Origin: Cloeon dipterum
Lineage: Eukaryota > Arthropoda > Insecta > Ephemeroptera > Baetidae
Assembly (NCBI RefSeq): GCF_949628265.1
Contig: NC_088787.1
Location: 36,010,844 to 36,074,843, forward strand
Length of the DNA: 64,000 bases
Direction of reading: 5' to 3'
A model generated the notes under the pieces. That model was not told the origin of the DNA. It ran no database searches and saw only the letters and a program-made list of their open reading frames with translations. The number at the start of each line of letters is the position of its first letter. Position 1 is the stretch's first letter. Made by a program: the position numbers and the translations under genes. Positions 22,205-34,489 of this stretch are shown here, in pieces.

Positions 22205-25200
22205 GTCAGTTCAGTTAAAAAAAAAACAGAATATCTGATCAAAAAGGTCGTCTAACAATTTTAGTTCCGCCTTTCAATCTCGTTGCTATGAATAATAATT
22301 CTGCGCCTCAAAACATATGTTATATTGTCCTCTTATACGAAGCAGTTCTTGCTTATAAAACAAAATTATATTTTTCTTACAGGAGCCCCCCAGTCTATTG
22401 GACCTGGCTATCAAAGCTCTGTGTGACAACATCGACAAATATGACAAGGGCCTTGTTAAAACCATTATTGGTAAGTAAAGCATTATAGATAAGTTATGGA
22501 CTAAAACAAATTTCAAAATTTAATATGCATTTGAAATCCCACAACAAATTTTTGGAACATAATGTCAGTTGGACATTAATACTATTTAAATATTTTCATT
22601 TAAGAAATGTTACCGGTAGCCCGTTGACTCGAACTTTTAAGGCAATCAAAGGATTGTCAAAGTGATGGGAGTTTTTCAGCAAGTCTGGCATCTAATAATC
22701 GTTAACTAATGTCAGTGATGGCAAATAGAGTTATTTCTGGCGTTTCAATTAAATGACCTCTGTGCGTGGAGATGAAATGATGGCCACTCGGGCCCCATGT
22801 TCTCCTCTCAGCGGTGGTCTTAGACATTCAGTGAACTCATATCTCACGGAATGCACTGAAAATAAGTTAAAAAAATTAACATTTTTTTTTTTTAAAGAAA
22901 TATATTTATTTTGAAAGCTACAGAAGTCCAGCCAATTCCGGAGAATTAACGGCTGGTGCTTATTCTGCTACACAAGGCAGCATAATTTTAGTACATTAGT
23001 GTGCAAATTACATCAATAAATTATTTTTTAATGCAGTGTCGTCATTGAGAGTCCATTCTATTTTTAATAAGCCACTTTTTGATGTTTCGCTTCACAACAC
23101 ATTTGTCAGTTAAATTTTTAAGTTCACTTGGTAACATGTTCCAAAGTCTTGGCAAGATACATTCAGATGTTCGGTTAAAGTATTTGTTCACATGCATTGG
23201 TTCCACAACTGGGGCAGAAAGCAATATTCGAGTATTATACTGGTTTGTTCTCTGAACACCAAAATCGCCATCAAAATATTTCACACTCAGTAAAATCAGT
23301 TGGTAAATTTTTTCAACAGGCAATACATTCCAAAATTGAAAGAAATCCTCCACTTTTTGTCGGTCTTTTTTAGAGCACATCTTATACAATACTTTCTCTT
23401 GGAGGTTCAACAAAGGCGTCAAGCTAACAGCTCCCCATGCGGTTATGCCATAATTTAAATAGGAGTGAGCAAGAGAAAAATACATAATCCTTCTCACACT
23501 GTGAGGCATATTTGCCTTTAAATAATTAAATTCACAAATAATTTTACGAAGTTTTTTAGAAACATGTTGAATATGAGCCTTAAAATTAAATTCTTGATCA
23601 ACTAGCACACCTAAATACTTTGTTTGAATCACTTGCGACAGTTTCCTGCAGCTACAACCAATACAAAAGTTATGAATACAGTCTGTATCATGGCACACTA
23701 TTTGCAGCTGGCAGTCTTCTCGCAGCCGCGGTTGACAAAAAAGTAAACACATGGTCTTTTTCGTGTTAATTAAAAAACCATTATCATGGCACCACTCAGT
23801 AACAATAATAAATTCAGACTGAATTACACTCTGGCATACCGCAAAATCTTTGTGGGGGTACAGTATCACAATGTCATCGGCGAAAATATTAACAAAGCAC
23901 TTATTCAATAGCGGAAACAGATCGTTCATATACAAGATAAACAAAATTGGGCCCAGATTTGACCCCTGGGGTACACCGCGGTCAAGCTCACATTTCTCGC
24001 TAATCTCTTTGCTTATTTTTACCACAAATTTCCGATTATTTAAATAGCTTCTAAACAGATTTAAGACAGGTCCACGAATGTCAATATTCTCCAGTTTGAC
24101 TAGGAGTTTATCATGATCAAGCACATCGAATGCTTTTTTCATATCTATCAAAACACCAGCTACATGATGTTAAACTGTATCACAAAGGTCAAAATAAATT
24201 GATTAATTGATTAATTTTCAGTACCATTTCGACAGAAGATGCTGAGCGAAATGTTAAAAATGGTAGACAATCATCGTTCAAAATGCGACGGCCAAGATGA
24301 TCAAAAAGACAAACTATGGGCAATGCTGCCTTTCCTGATCAACTCGAAATTGTACACAAAACTTAACACCCATGATATGGCGCGCATGTACTGCCGTTCC
24401 TCTACTTTGTCCAACTCTCGCTTTCAAGAGGTAAATGCATGAATTAAATACTTAATTACAAAATATATAACCTGTATTTACAATTTCAGTTCATCAGGTG
24501 TTTGGGGGCGAACACTCCTAACCTGAGGGAGTTAAAAATCTATGGTCCAACCTACGAAGGAGAATATTCCCTTGAAGAACGCGAACTGGATTCGATTATT
24601 CAGCTGAAGAATTTGGAAATCCTTGAAATAAGTGGCGTTCGTGTCCCATTGTCAGGAATTTTGGACATTTCTCGTCGATGCGAAAAATTGAAAAGTCTTG
24701 AAGCATCTGATGTCAGAATTGACGTGGAATCTCCAAGTGTCACCTTCAGGAATGACTTCGTGTACGTCTCCATCGATGCGCATGATTTTAAACATGGGAC
24801 GCTGATGTTGGAGTTGAACACTACGATACCAAAATTGTACCAGAGATTCGCTGATAACAAGCAATACAATCTGTGCTTAGAGCCACACAAAACCTCGGAT
24901 TTTGATTTAATTCATTTGTTTGCTGAAAAGCTTATGGAAATAGAAGTAAGAAATGGATTCCTTTTTTAGTTACATGACTAAATTTAAGTAAACATTCATT
25001 TATAAATTAATTATCAATTTATTGTTTTAGATTTATTCCTCTGACATGAAGGATATTGAAGAAATGGATGAGTTTCCGCTCCTTCCACAAATCAAATACG
25101 CAACGATTGATTGCGGCAAAAAATCGGCGCACGTATTAAGGTGTTTCATGAAAAGAAACGGAGAGAGACTTCAGGAGTTGACTCTAGAGAATATTGACAG

Positions 25201-25979
25201 AAAGGAGAACATGACCTTTGGCGAAATCTTCAGACTCTGCCCTAATCTTCAGGCGTTGACATTAGATTGTTGCACTTTGTTTGGGAATAATGCCCCTGTC
25301 GATAAGATGCTCCAATTGAAAAAATTCGTATGGTTCACTCATAGCCGGTAAATTATTCGTTGTAAAATATTTTTCATTTATTCAGTAGCAATGAAACATT
25401 TTTTTATTATCCTGGTTGGTATTTTATGCTTATTACACACGAGGGTGCATGATTTTTTGATTTTTTCATCCAGTTTTATTTTGTAGCCCTGGAATCCTTT
25501 TGTCGGATTTTTATTTTTTCACTTTTTTTTTAAAAAAAGTTTCTTTTTGCTTTTGTTTTTATTTTGCAGCATGTTTATATAATTTTATCTAAAGAAAAAA
25601 AACAAAAGGAAAGGCAGGCAGGACCCATGTTCAAATTTCAATTAATTGACCAATTTTTCGTTCTTTTACCTTTTTTATTAATTTTGACTCTCATTGCAGA
25701 GAATCATTTGACAAAGCCGCTTTTTCGAGTGTTTTGTCAGCGCCGCTCCTCGAATACATACACATTGACCTACCAATTATCGACTTCAGCGACAACGCCA
25801 GCGTCATTGCTCAGATCGAAAGACGCGAAATCCTGCGGAATCTCAAGAACTTTAAGATGGTTGAAACTTCGATGGTCTTTGACCTTTATTCCTCCTCCTG
25901 TTACGCAAAACGTTTCAATGAGTTGAAGAACGCTATGATTCGATTGATTCAGTTATTTCTGCGTAATAAAATTGTTTAA
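22205..25979 (+). CDS. LRR-like family copy B (open reading frame intact)
   Basis: Exons: 22205-22246 (uncertain), 22383-22470, 24222-24430, 24490-24945, 25031-25347 and 25700-25979; all phases agree and the last five give 449 codons plus stop. The N-terminus holds EPPSLLDLAIKALCDNIDKY, followed by a helical basic region (PFRQKMLSEMLKMVDNH) and about ten leucine-rich stretches such as TPNLRELKIYG, LKNLEILEISG and CPNLQALTLDCC. The SLLDL...LC segment loosely recalls the N-terminal boxes of cullin adaptor LRR proteins, but this is weak. The intron at 22471-24221 contains a minus-strand reverse-transcriptase element. The last 30 residues differ from those of A and C. Of the three copies only this one can encode the full protein. 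Confidence 0.6.
22882..24161 (-). mobile_element. 5'-truncated non-LTR retrotransposon in intron of LRR copy B
   Basis: On the minus strand the element ends in a poly(A) run (T-run at 22882-22894). Its ORF (24151-23042) encodes the C-terminal part of a reverse transcriptase: motif A (DMKKAFDVLDHDK), the RGVPQGSNLGPILF region, the catalytic FADD box and the thumb, with a WxxLP-type end. It starts inside the RT domain, so the endonuclease and N-terminal RT are missing (5' truncation). The CR1/Jockey-like group is likely. Comparison with the same intron in copy C, which reads TTAACATGATGTTAAAC without the insert, fixes both junctions to within two or three bases. Confidence 0.85.
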
Positions 25980-26350
25980 CAAAATACTGTACAGCTTAAT
26001 TCTACACATTAAAATAAAATTATTTTACTAAAATTATTAATGAGAATATTAATGAAATTACCATTTTCCTATTTATGTAATTCAAAATAGTATAGAATGG
26101 ATTCTTTGAGCACTACAAGTAGAAATTTTGAAAATATTTTGCTAAATTTTCATTCAAAAGAAATATTTTTGCTAAGGTAAAAGGGAGGTTAATAAAACGG
26201 ATTAAATATTGATTATATCCATCCTTTCCACCAGCTTTAAAGGCCCACTTTGACGAAAATTTTGAGCACACGAATCGATTCCTGAGGGTCGCATTAGGTA
26301 AATTTGATATTTTTTCCGACCAATAAGTTCAGCGTGACGTGCGTAGCACT

Positions 26351-26603
26351 CGCGGAAACTTTTTTTGCCGCAAAATAATATGAACCTTTTGTGCGCGAAC
26401 TACGCATGCGTCAGACCTGGTGGGGCGGCAGGCCAGCCGACGCAGATGGAGAGGGGGAAATAAATGTGTTTCGCATCTTGTCAGCAGGCGAGCGGCGAGA
26501 GAAAATAATGTGCGTTGGCTGGCCGGCCGCCCCACCAGATCTGACGCATGCGTAGTTCGCGCACAAAAGGTTCATATTATTTGGCGGCAAAAAAGTTTCC
26601 GCG
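26351..26603. mobile_element. about 250-bp foldback element
   Basis: The arms (CGCGGAAACTTTTTTTGCCG and on, about 85-95 bases) are near-perfect complements. They include TGCGCGAACTACGCATGCGT and the GGTGGGGCGGC stretch on both sides. The loop is about 65-70 bases and non-coding. It lies between LRR copies B and C. Confidence 0.8.
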
Positions 26604-26694
26604 CCGCAGCGAGCGCTTGTTTACATTAAAATAATAGCCAGCGTGTTTACTTATTTTTTTTTTTAAATTTTTCTTACTTGTAATTTTTGTGCAG

Positions 26695-29160
26695 GTCAGT
26701 TCAGTTCAAAAAAGCAGAGAATATTGGATCAAAAAGGTCGTCCAACAATTTTTTTTCTGCCTTTAAATCTCGTTGCCATGAGAAATAATCCTGCGCCTCA
26801 AATCAAATGTTATTTTCCTCTTACACGAAGCAGTTCTTGCTTAAAAATCTAAATTGTCTTTTTCTTACAGGAGCCACCCAGTCTATTGGACCTGGCTATC
26901 AAAGCTCGTGTGACAACATCGACAAATATGACAAGGACCTTGTAAAGACCATCATTGGTAAGTAAAGCATTATCCATAAGTTATGGACTTAACAAATTTC
27001 AAATTTTAAGTTGCTTTTAAATGTCCACAAAAAAATTTGGAACATGATGTTAGTTGGCCATTAATACTATTTAAATATTTTGATTCAAGAACTGTTACCA
27101 GTAGCACGTTGACTCGAATTTTTAAAACAATCAAAAGATTGTCAAAGTAATGGGAGTTTTTCAGCAATTCTAGCTTCTAATACTGGTTAACTAATGTCGG
27201 TGATGGCAAATAGTTATTTCTGGCGTTTCAATTCAATGATCTCTGTGCGTGGAGGTGAAATGATGGCCACATATTTGGCCTAAAAGCTAGTCTGCGGCCA
27301 CTCGGGCCCCATGTTCTCCTCTCAGCGGTGGTCTTAGACATTCAGTGAACTCAATACCCACGGAATGCACTGAAAAGAAGTTAAAAAAATTAACATGATG
27401 TTAAACTGTATCACAAAAGTCAAATTAATTGATGAATTTATTAATTTTCAGCACCATTTCGACAGAAGATGCTGAAAGAAATGTTAGAAATGGCAGGAAA
27501 TCATATTTCAAAATGCGACGGCCAAGATGATCACAGAGACAAACTATGGGCAATGATGCCTTTCCTGATCAACTCGAAATTGTACACAATACTTGACACC
27601 CATGAAATGCGCATGTACTGCCGTGCTTCCTCTACTGTGACCAACTCTCGCTTTCAAGAGGTAAATGCATGAATTAAATACTTAATTACAAAATATATAA
27701 ATTTTATTTACGATTTCAGTTCATCAGGTGTTTGGGGGCAAACACTCCTAACCTGACGGAATTAAAAATCAATTACCCAACCATTGATGAAGAATATTCA
27801 CTTGAAGAATGCGAATTGTATTCGATTATTCAGCTGAGGAATTTGGCCATCCTTGAGATAAAATACGTTCATGTCCCTTTGTCAGGAATATTGGACATTT
27901 CTCGTCGATGCGAAAAATTGAAAAGACTTGAAGCAAACTATGTCAGAATTGACGTGGAATCTCCAAGTGTCACCTTCAGGAATGACTTCGTAAACGTCTC
28001 CATCGATGCGGATACTTTTAAACATGGGACGCTGATGTTGGAGTTGAACACTACGATGCCAACATGGGACCCAGATGGCGAGCCCAACACCAAATTGAGT
28101 CTACGGCCAAATAAAACCTCGGATTTAAGTTTGGTTTGTTTGTTTGCTGAAAAACTTACGGAATTAGAAGTAAGAAATTATTATAGTGACATGATTAAAT
28201 TCAAGTAAATTAATCATTATTGTTATAATTTAGATAGTTCTCGAGGAGGATATGGAAGAAATGGATGAGTTTCCGCTCCTTCCACAAATAAAATACGCAG
28301 AGATTTAATTGCGTCGATGAATCGGCGCACGTATTAAGGTGTTTCATGAAAAGAAACGGAGAAAGACTTCAAAAGTTGACTCTAGAGAATATTGACAGAA
28401 AGGAGAACATGACCTTTGGCGAAATCTTCAGTCTCTGCCCTAATCTTCATTCCTTGCAATTATATTGTTGCACTTTGGTTGGGAATAATGCCCCTGTCGA
28501 TAAGATACTCCAATTGAAAAAATTCGTTTGGAGCTCTGAAAGCGGGTAAATTATTCATTGTAAAATATTTTTCATTTTATTCAGTAGCAATCAAACATTT
28601 TTTACCATCCTGGTTGGTACGTTATGCTTATTACACACGAGGGTGCATGATTTTTTGATTTTTTCATCCAGTTTTATTTTGTAACCCTGGAATCTCTTTT
28701 GTTGGATTTTTAATTTTCAATTTGTTTTTAAAAAGTTTCTTTCGCCTTTGGTTTTTATTTTGCAGTATATATAATTTAATCTTAAGAAAAATAAAAGGAA
28801 AGGCAGGCAGGACCAACGTTAAAATTTCAATTAATTGAAAAATCTTTCGTTCTTGTACCTCTCATAGTAATTTTAAATCATTGCAGATATTCATATGATG
28901 GAGTCTCTTTCTCAAGCATTTTATCAGCGCCGCTACTTGAAGACATCTACATTTCCCTACCAAATATTGACTTCAGCGACAACGCCAGCGTCATAGCTCG
29001 GATGAACAGACGCAAAATCTTGCAGAATCTGAAGAAATTTGATATGAATACTGAACAAGCGAGGCAAATTTCCGAGGTTGAGAACGATGAAAACTTTTCA
29101 AAATACTTTAAAAGTTACACAGAGTTAAATGACGCTATTCGAAAAGCAATTTCTGCTTAA
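26695..29160 (+). pseudogene. LRR-like family copy C (frameshifted)
   Basis: Exon order and splice sites match copy B: 26695-26736 (uncertain), 26871-26957, 27452-27660, 27720-28169, 28234-28545 and 28887-29160. The second exon lacks one base (GCTCGTGTG against GCTCTGTGTG). The fifth has one extra base and stops near 28307 (GAGATTTAATTGCG). Elsewhere the leucine-rich pattern is kept (TPNLTELKINYP, LRNLAILEI, CPNLHSLQLYCC) and the end agrees with copy A. Two independent frameshifts make it a pseudogene unless the assembly is wrong there. It is in direct orientation to B, with homologous upstream DNA from about 26670. Confidence 0.6.
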
Positions 29161-29164
29161 TCAT

Positions 29165-29670
29165 CAATTAAATTGCCTCTTTTCTTTTTATGCAATTTTC
29201 TACAAAAGATATAAGAAAATTCAGTTAGGGTTGACAATTTTCCCTGAAGACATTAAAAATGACCAAAGCACTCTTTGCCCGAGTTTTTTTTCAATTGAAT
29301 TCAGAAATTAAGCTTCTAAATCTGGATCCATACAGGCATCAGGCCATTTTTTCATAATATTTTTAGTCATTTTTTACACGGTGGGTTCCATTGTGGTATT
29401 AACAGAAATTCAAGATGGATGCAAATTGATAGATTCTTTAAGAAATAGTAATCGTTAAAGTGCACGAGCCAGCTCCTTCGAGTATTTTTTAACTAATTTT
29501 CATTTGGAATATGTCTTGGACGCACAAGATGGTTGATTTCATGCATGTTGTATAGGTCGAATTTTTCGGAAATATTTAATGGTCATTTCCTATGACCGCG
29601 TTTTTCACTGCAAAGAAAGGAATGTTTGTTATGGAAACAGGTTTTTCTTCTTAAATCAATCTTATAATCC
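29165..29670. other. no gene seen
   Basis: AT-rich spacer between LRR copy C and the dispersed repeat copies; no coding or repeated structure recognised. Confidence 0.4.
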
Positions 29671-29676
29671 ACTCTG

Positions 29677-29755
29677 GATTGCGATATGTGTTGTTGCTTG
29701 CCGGTCAGAAGTTAATATGGCGTCAAAGTATTGGAGGCCAGTCAGTCAGCTTGGA
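29677..29755 (+). repeat. dispersed roughly 100-bp repeat, copy 1
   Basis: Contains GATTGCGATATGTGTTG, GCCGGTCAGAAGTTAATATG and GCGTCAAAGTATTGGAGGCC. Shared with 29915-30020, 35005-35110 and 47797-47897. The core AATATGGCG resembles the PHO/YY1 binding motif. Confidence 0.7.
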
Positions 29756-29914
29756 AAGTTCGCTCATTTTGAAGCTGCGCAGCAAACTTGTGCGCAACTT
29801 AAGCATGCGCAGTGGGCTCAGATCGCTTCTTCATCTCACAGGGAGGCTGAAATTCATCACTGCGCATGCGTGACCCAATTTAAAACCTTTTGCGCAGTCG
29901 AAATTCCCACCGGG

Positions 29915-30020
29915 GGCCGGATTGAGATCTAAGTTTCGTTCTTGACGGTCAGAAGTCAATATGGCGTCGAAAGAGCGGATGCTAATCAGAGGAGTAAGTC
30001 CAGCGGCCAATCACAAGCGT
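29915..30020 (+). repeat. dispersed roughly 100-bp repeat, copy 2
   Basis: GGGGGCCGGATTGAGATCT, GGTCAGAAGTCAATATGGCG, then TCAGAGGAGTAAGTCCAGCGG. It lies about 0.7 kb upstream of the ZAD gene start. Confidence 0.7.
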
Positions 30021-30695
30021 CAAAAATGGGACCTGCCGACCCTAATAATTTCATTTCCGCTTTCACTTGACATGCATGAAACTGAGCATTGCGTATTTGC
30101 GTGTCTCTAGCACACGCCAAGCAGTTTTTGTACCATCTATAGTTGATTCACCAATTACTGGCGTAATCAGCAATTAATAAAGAAGTTAGACCGAAAATAT
30201 TCATTTCATGATATAAAATCTTTTCCAAGCCAATTTTATTCTACGTTTGTAATTTTCCCACCGCATTGTACCATATGGAAGCGAATCGAAGATAAAATGC
30301 ATAAAATGAAAACTTTAGCAGATATTAGTTTCCCTACGCGCGCCATTCAATTTCAAAGGGAGGGAAGAGTGAGTACTATTGCTTCTACCGTTTTACCCCT
30401 GCCCCTATTTTTATAGCAGATTGATCCGGAGCTGAATTAAATTTAACTCTTTTAATTCATTTTATGAATCAAGATTTAAATATGTGACGAAAAAAAACAA
30501 AAATTAGAAATAAGCAAATATAAATTGCTTCTTCATTTAATTCTTCTCTTTAAATCGCGGGTATATATTTATCGTCGATTATTCCGGCGATTCAAACTCC
30601 TTTTCGGTTACCCCATTATCAACCTGACGAACCTATAACTACCTGCACCACCTGCAGCTGTTTCGATCTCATTCGCGCCATTTGGAGTTGCCGTG

Positions 30696-31046
30696 ATGCC
30701 GCTTTTGAAGCCGCTCTGCCGCGTTTGCGAGCGTCCGACGGCAGACAGCGCTGTCCAGGCTGTCCAATTGGACAAGGAGAAGCTGCAGACTTGGTTCTTG
30801 AAGGTCTGCGGCCATGAATTGCAGGAGGAAATCGAGGACGTAGATCTGATTTGCTATTTCTGCATCTGGCACGCAGAGTGAGCAGAAGCGGGATTTTTTT
30901 TTCGATTTTATTAATGATTTTTTTTTGTAATTTTCAGATTTCTGGCCAAATATGTCTGCAGTCTTGAAGCTTTGGCTTGGTGGCCACAAGATCTGGTTTA
31001 TTTAGACGACGAGGCGAAGGAGCTGAGGAGGAAATATCTAGGGTAA
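30696..31046 (+). CDS. stand-alone ZAD-type zinc-binding protein, 96 aa
   Basis: Exons 30696-30877 and 30938-31046 (donor GTGAGCAG, acceptor AATTTTCAG) give 96 codons plus stop. Near the N-terminus CRVCERP supplies the first cysteine pair and ICYFCIWHAE the second, about 50 residues later. This is the layout of the ZAD (zinc-finger-associated) domain, which mediates dimerisation in insect transcription factors. The second exon adds a helical end (AEFLAKYVCSLEALAWW) and stops 35 residues on, with no C2H2 fingers in view. A short ZAD-only protein could act as a dimer partner or competitor of full-length ZAD factors. That role is inference. The start was chosen as the first ATG before CRVC. Confidence 0.7.
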
Positions 31047-31059
31047 ACGAAAAGGAGGA

Positions 31060-32115
31060 GGAATCGAATTGACCAAACTTCACTAAATATACAGATTTTA
31101 AAGAGATGAATTAAATAAAGAAGCAAAAACAAAATACAATTTTTTATTTCTTTTTATTTTCGTCTTAAAATTACATTCTGATTTAAATTTATTTTAGATT
31201 TATATGAAGGGTGTGGAGGTAAAATTAAAATGTCACTTAAAGAGAGATAAAATTTGGAATGGGTGAGAAGAGTTATTCCAAAAAATACGGATATCAAACG
31301 GAAGTAATAAATGATCCTTGGTTCTTTGACTGAATTAAACTGTGTTCATTTATTAATTTCCTCAGTATAAATCCAACGGCAAATCAATACTTTCAGCATA
31401 GTCTCAACATGATTTTCAAGGTGTTCGTTCAAGGGTTAATTTCTATAAATACTCGGAGGATGAAAAACCTCGCGCCAGGGTCACCAGAATTTTTGTCTCA
31501 TTACATATCACTTCAGAAGAAAAAACTCTATGAGAACAGTTGCCAGCGTGATAAAATGTTGCGGCTCTTGCTGGGGTTTTCAGGCCGCGCGACTCTTGTT
31601 TTATATTTCCTCCCATGATTTTAAGGTCAAAAATATTTTTTTGTTGGTCTGCGAAAAACGTTTTTTTTTTAGCATTTTATTTAATATTCTGCCAGCAACT
31701 TTCCTGCTTAATTTTTGCGCTCATCCTGAAAGTGCTCGATCACCTCAAAGTCTCTACTGTAAAAGGGAAACAATTAATTACCCAAAATAAGATATACGAA
31801 TGAATAAAATTATCGGTTATAATACCTCTGCATCCATACCCACAATAAAAGTGTGTAGAGTTAATACTACGCCCATACTATTTGGGTGGGATAGACACAG
31901 ACACAAAATATATAGCAACTCAAATATTAGCTCCCATCACGCAGTGATCTTTTAAGTTTCCTTTTTTATCTTCGTTAGTTGAAATTTAATTTTTGCATAA
32001 TGTTGAAAATTTTAATAAACGATAGAGGTGAATTTTTCGGTCGCTCTCTCGCTCATTTATGAAAATCAATAACTGGACAAAATTAAATTTAAATTCCCAA
32101 AAGAAAACACGATCA
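31060..32115. other. no convincing gene
   Basis: Overlapping short + strand ORFs at 31409-31803 have no splice or codon support and no match to other genes in the window. Otherwise an AT-rich spacer. Confidence 0.4.
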
Positions 32116-32121
32116 ACAATT

Positions 32122-34486
32122 TCAGTCCTTGAAAGAGACGTCAGGAGTGTTTTCCACAATCCAATCCATGTAACTAGCAACATCAACAAACAACGAGTAT
32201 CTGTTTGGCATGCAAAACGATTCTTCTTCATTGTCAACCAGGACCTTTTTAGTAATTCCGAAGCTGACAATTCCTCTAACAAACCACCGGCCGTTCTTTT
32301 CCACGGCGAGACTGCCGCCACTGTCCCCTTTGCATGTGCCTGTTCCTAAAAAATATCACTTATTTATTAGACTGGAGAGGAAATAAAAAAAGAGACTGAC
32401 CGTTCGCGTAGCCGGCGCAGAAATTGTCTCCTGGGTACAAATATTTTGCAAAGAATTTTCTGTGCTGCTGGTAACACTCTTTGTGCGATCTAATTGGCAG
32501 CTTAGCCTCTTGCAACTTCTTTGGCACATTGTCGTTCTCTTTTAAACCGTATCCAACCACCTATTTTAATAAAAAATATTAATTTTTAATTCATTTTAGT
32601 AGATTTAAACTTACCACGCCGAGACGTTTAGCGACGAGGCTCAAACTCGAGTCCTCGTTCCACAGACAAATTTGACGGACGTTTTTGTTCAAGATAAAAC
32701 TTTTATCAAAAATCATCAGGCCAACATCGTGTTTAAACTGTTTGTCTTTGTAGCCAGGGTGGCAGATTAATTGGCTTGGCTGAAAATTCCGTTTTGTCAA
32801 AAAGAAAATTGATTTTTGAAACGAATTAATTCTATTACTCTTCTCTTTTGAACGGTTGAATCATTTCTTATTGTTTTGTCATACATTCCAATAGAAACTC
32901 TGAATTGGTTTGCTCTCCTTCCATAAATACAATGAGCAGCTGGAACGAATGAATTATATTAAAGCGATAATGATTTATCTGCAATTAATCGCACGCACCA
33001 GTCAAAACCGTCCTCATCGAGATAAGGGTTCCGCCACATAACTCGCCAGTTGCAGTGTTTTCGACGTAAGCGTGCCACGGGTGCACGTGTTCAGCATTGT
33101 AGCCATTGAGTATATACCCACTGGCATCAACATCCTCATCTTCATTAGAATAGTCGTCGTCGTCTCGTTTCTTCCTGATTTTCGGTTTCTTCCCGTAGTT
33201 ACGGAAACTCAGATTATTTGGATTTTTGAAACCTATAAACTTAACAAATAATTTATGTAATTGACGCATATTTTATAATACCTCTGCATGGTTTTGATGG
33301 CGGAATGGCGGGTAAAACAAAGATTCCTTCCGCGTGTTGGCCGATCCAATCGATTTGTGGCAAAATGTCCAAATAAAGGCTATGTTCCACTGATTCGCTG
33401 ATGGAAGGTACCGAAAAACCCCGTAGAAAGTAGCGTCCGCTATGAAAATTCACGAGAATTCCATCTTTATTTATATAAAAGACAAAAATTAGTAATATTT
33501 CATAAAATGAATAAAATGAAAATTACCATTATAATGCTCAGGATCGTCAACACAAAGAAATCGTTGAGAATGTTGCAGTAAGTCCCCAAAACGTTGCTCC
33601 CATTCTGTGCTTTGTTTGAAACAAATATCATGCGGCACAATATTTACTAAAAAAATATAAATCCCAACTTAAAAGGAATCAATGTCTTGGTAAACACTCA
33701 CGTGGGTCCAGCTTGTCTCGCAAATCAGAAAGATCCTCTTCATCACTCTAAAAATATGTGTATAAATAGGGATTTTGATGTAAATTCTACGTACGAATTC
33801 AAAAATCCATCGCATTTTAAAGTACGGTGAATAAACAAGGTTTGCCAAGTCCATTTCCTGGCCGCGGTTGAACAAACAAATAGGCCGGATATTTTTGGGC
33901 ATTTTCTCTGAGATGAAAAGTTGGAGAGAGATTTTATCTCGCGCCCCGGCAGTTGGATCTGCCACTTTTATTTCAATCATATCTTCAATCTAGAATAAAA
34001 AAGGATTTTTAATATGCTTTAATGAAATTTTGAATAATACCTCAAGCTCGTCAAGAATGCAATCGCCGGAGCCATTTTTTTCAGAACAATCTCCAACGAG
34101 AGCAATCATATTTTCGTCATCTCTCTTCTTGTGACTGCATTGGCCTTTAATTAAGCCCAATTAATTATATAACGCATGTTTTGTTCTTCAATTAATTACG
34201 TGTTAGAATGGTCCTGCGAGAAATGACTATGCCATTGCAATTCACATTTCGACTTTGCAAAAATGCAAGCCACGAGGTGCGGTTTGTATTTGCATCCCGA
34301 ACGCCACACTCGTGAAAGCTCAAATTTTCTCCTGTGTTGAAAACTTTTAGGTAGGCAGAAGACGTATTTTAGATTAAAAAAATATCAAAAACTAAAATAA
34401 AAATACTCACGTGGAGCTCGAATGTTGCATTGAGCGAGGCTGACCACCAAGCCGAGGAGGATGACAAAAAGGTATCTGAAATCCAT
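32122..34486 (-). CDS. secreted two-domain serine protease: N-terminal protease-like domain plus C-terminal active domain
   Basis: Twelve exons give 579 aa with consistent phases: 34411-34486, 34200-34331, 34041-34144, 33795-33989, 33702-33747, 33527-33646, 33282-33464, 32999-33232, 32839-32939, 32615-32779, 32401-32560 and 32122-32345. A signal peptide (MDFRYLFVILLGLVVSLAQC) comes first. The first trypsin-fold domain has NCNGIVISRRTILT but then RQCSHK where AAHC is expected, and no GDSGG, so it should be inactive. A KPKIRKKRDDDD linker and GYILNGY start the second domain, which keeps AAHC, KHDVGLMIF and CKGDSGG, so the triad is complete. The residue six before the serine is Gly rather than Asp, which argues against trypsin specificity. 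The layout resembles Gastrulation-defective-type or modular immune proteases, but no family is assigned. Confidence 0.8.
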
Positions 34487-34489
34487 TTT

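Noticed and set aside
31409..31803. Three overlapping + strand ORFs
   Set aside because: No splice partners, mixed frames, low-complexity content and no match within the window.
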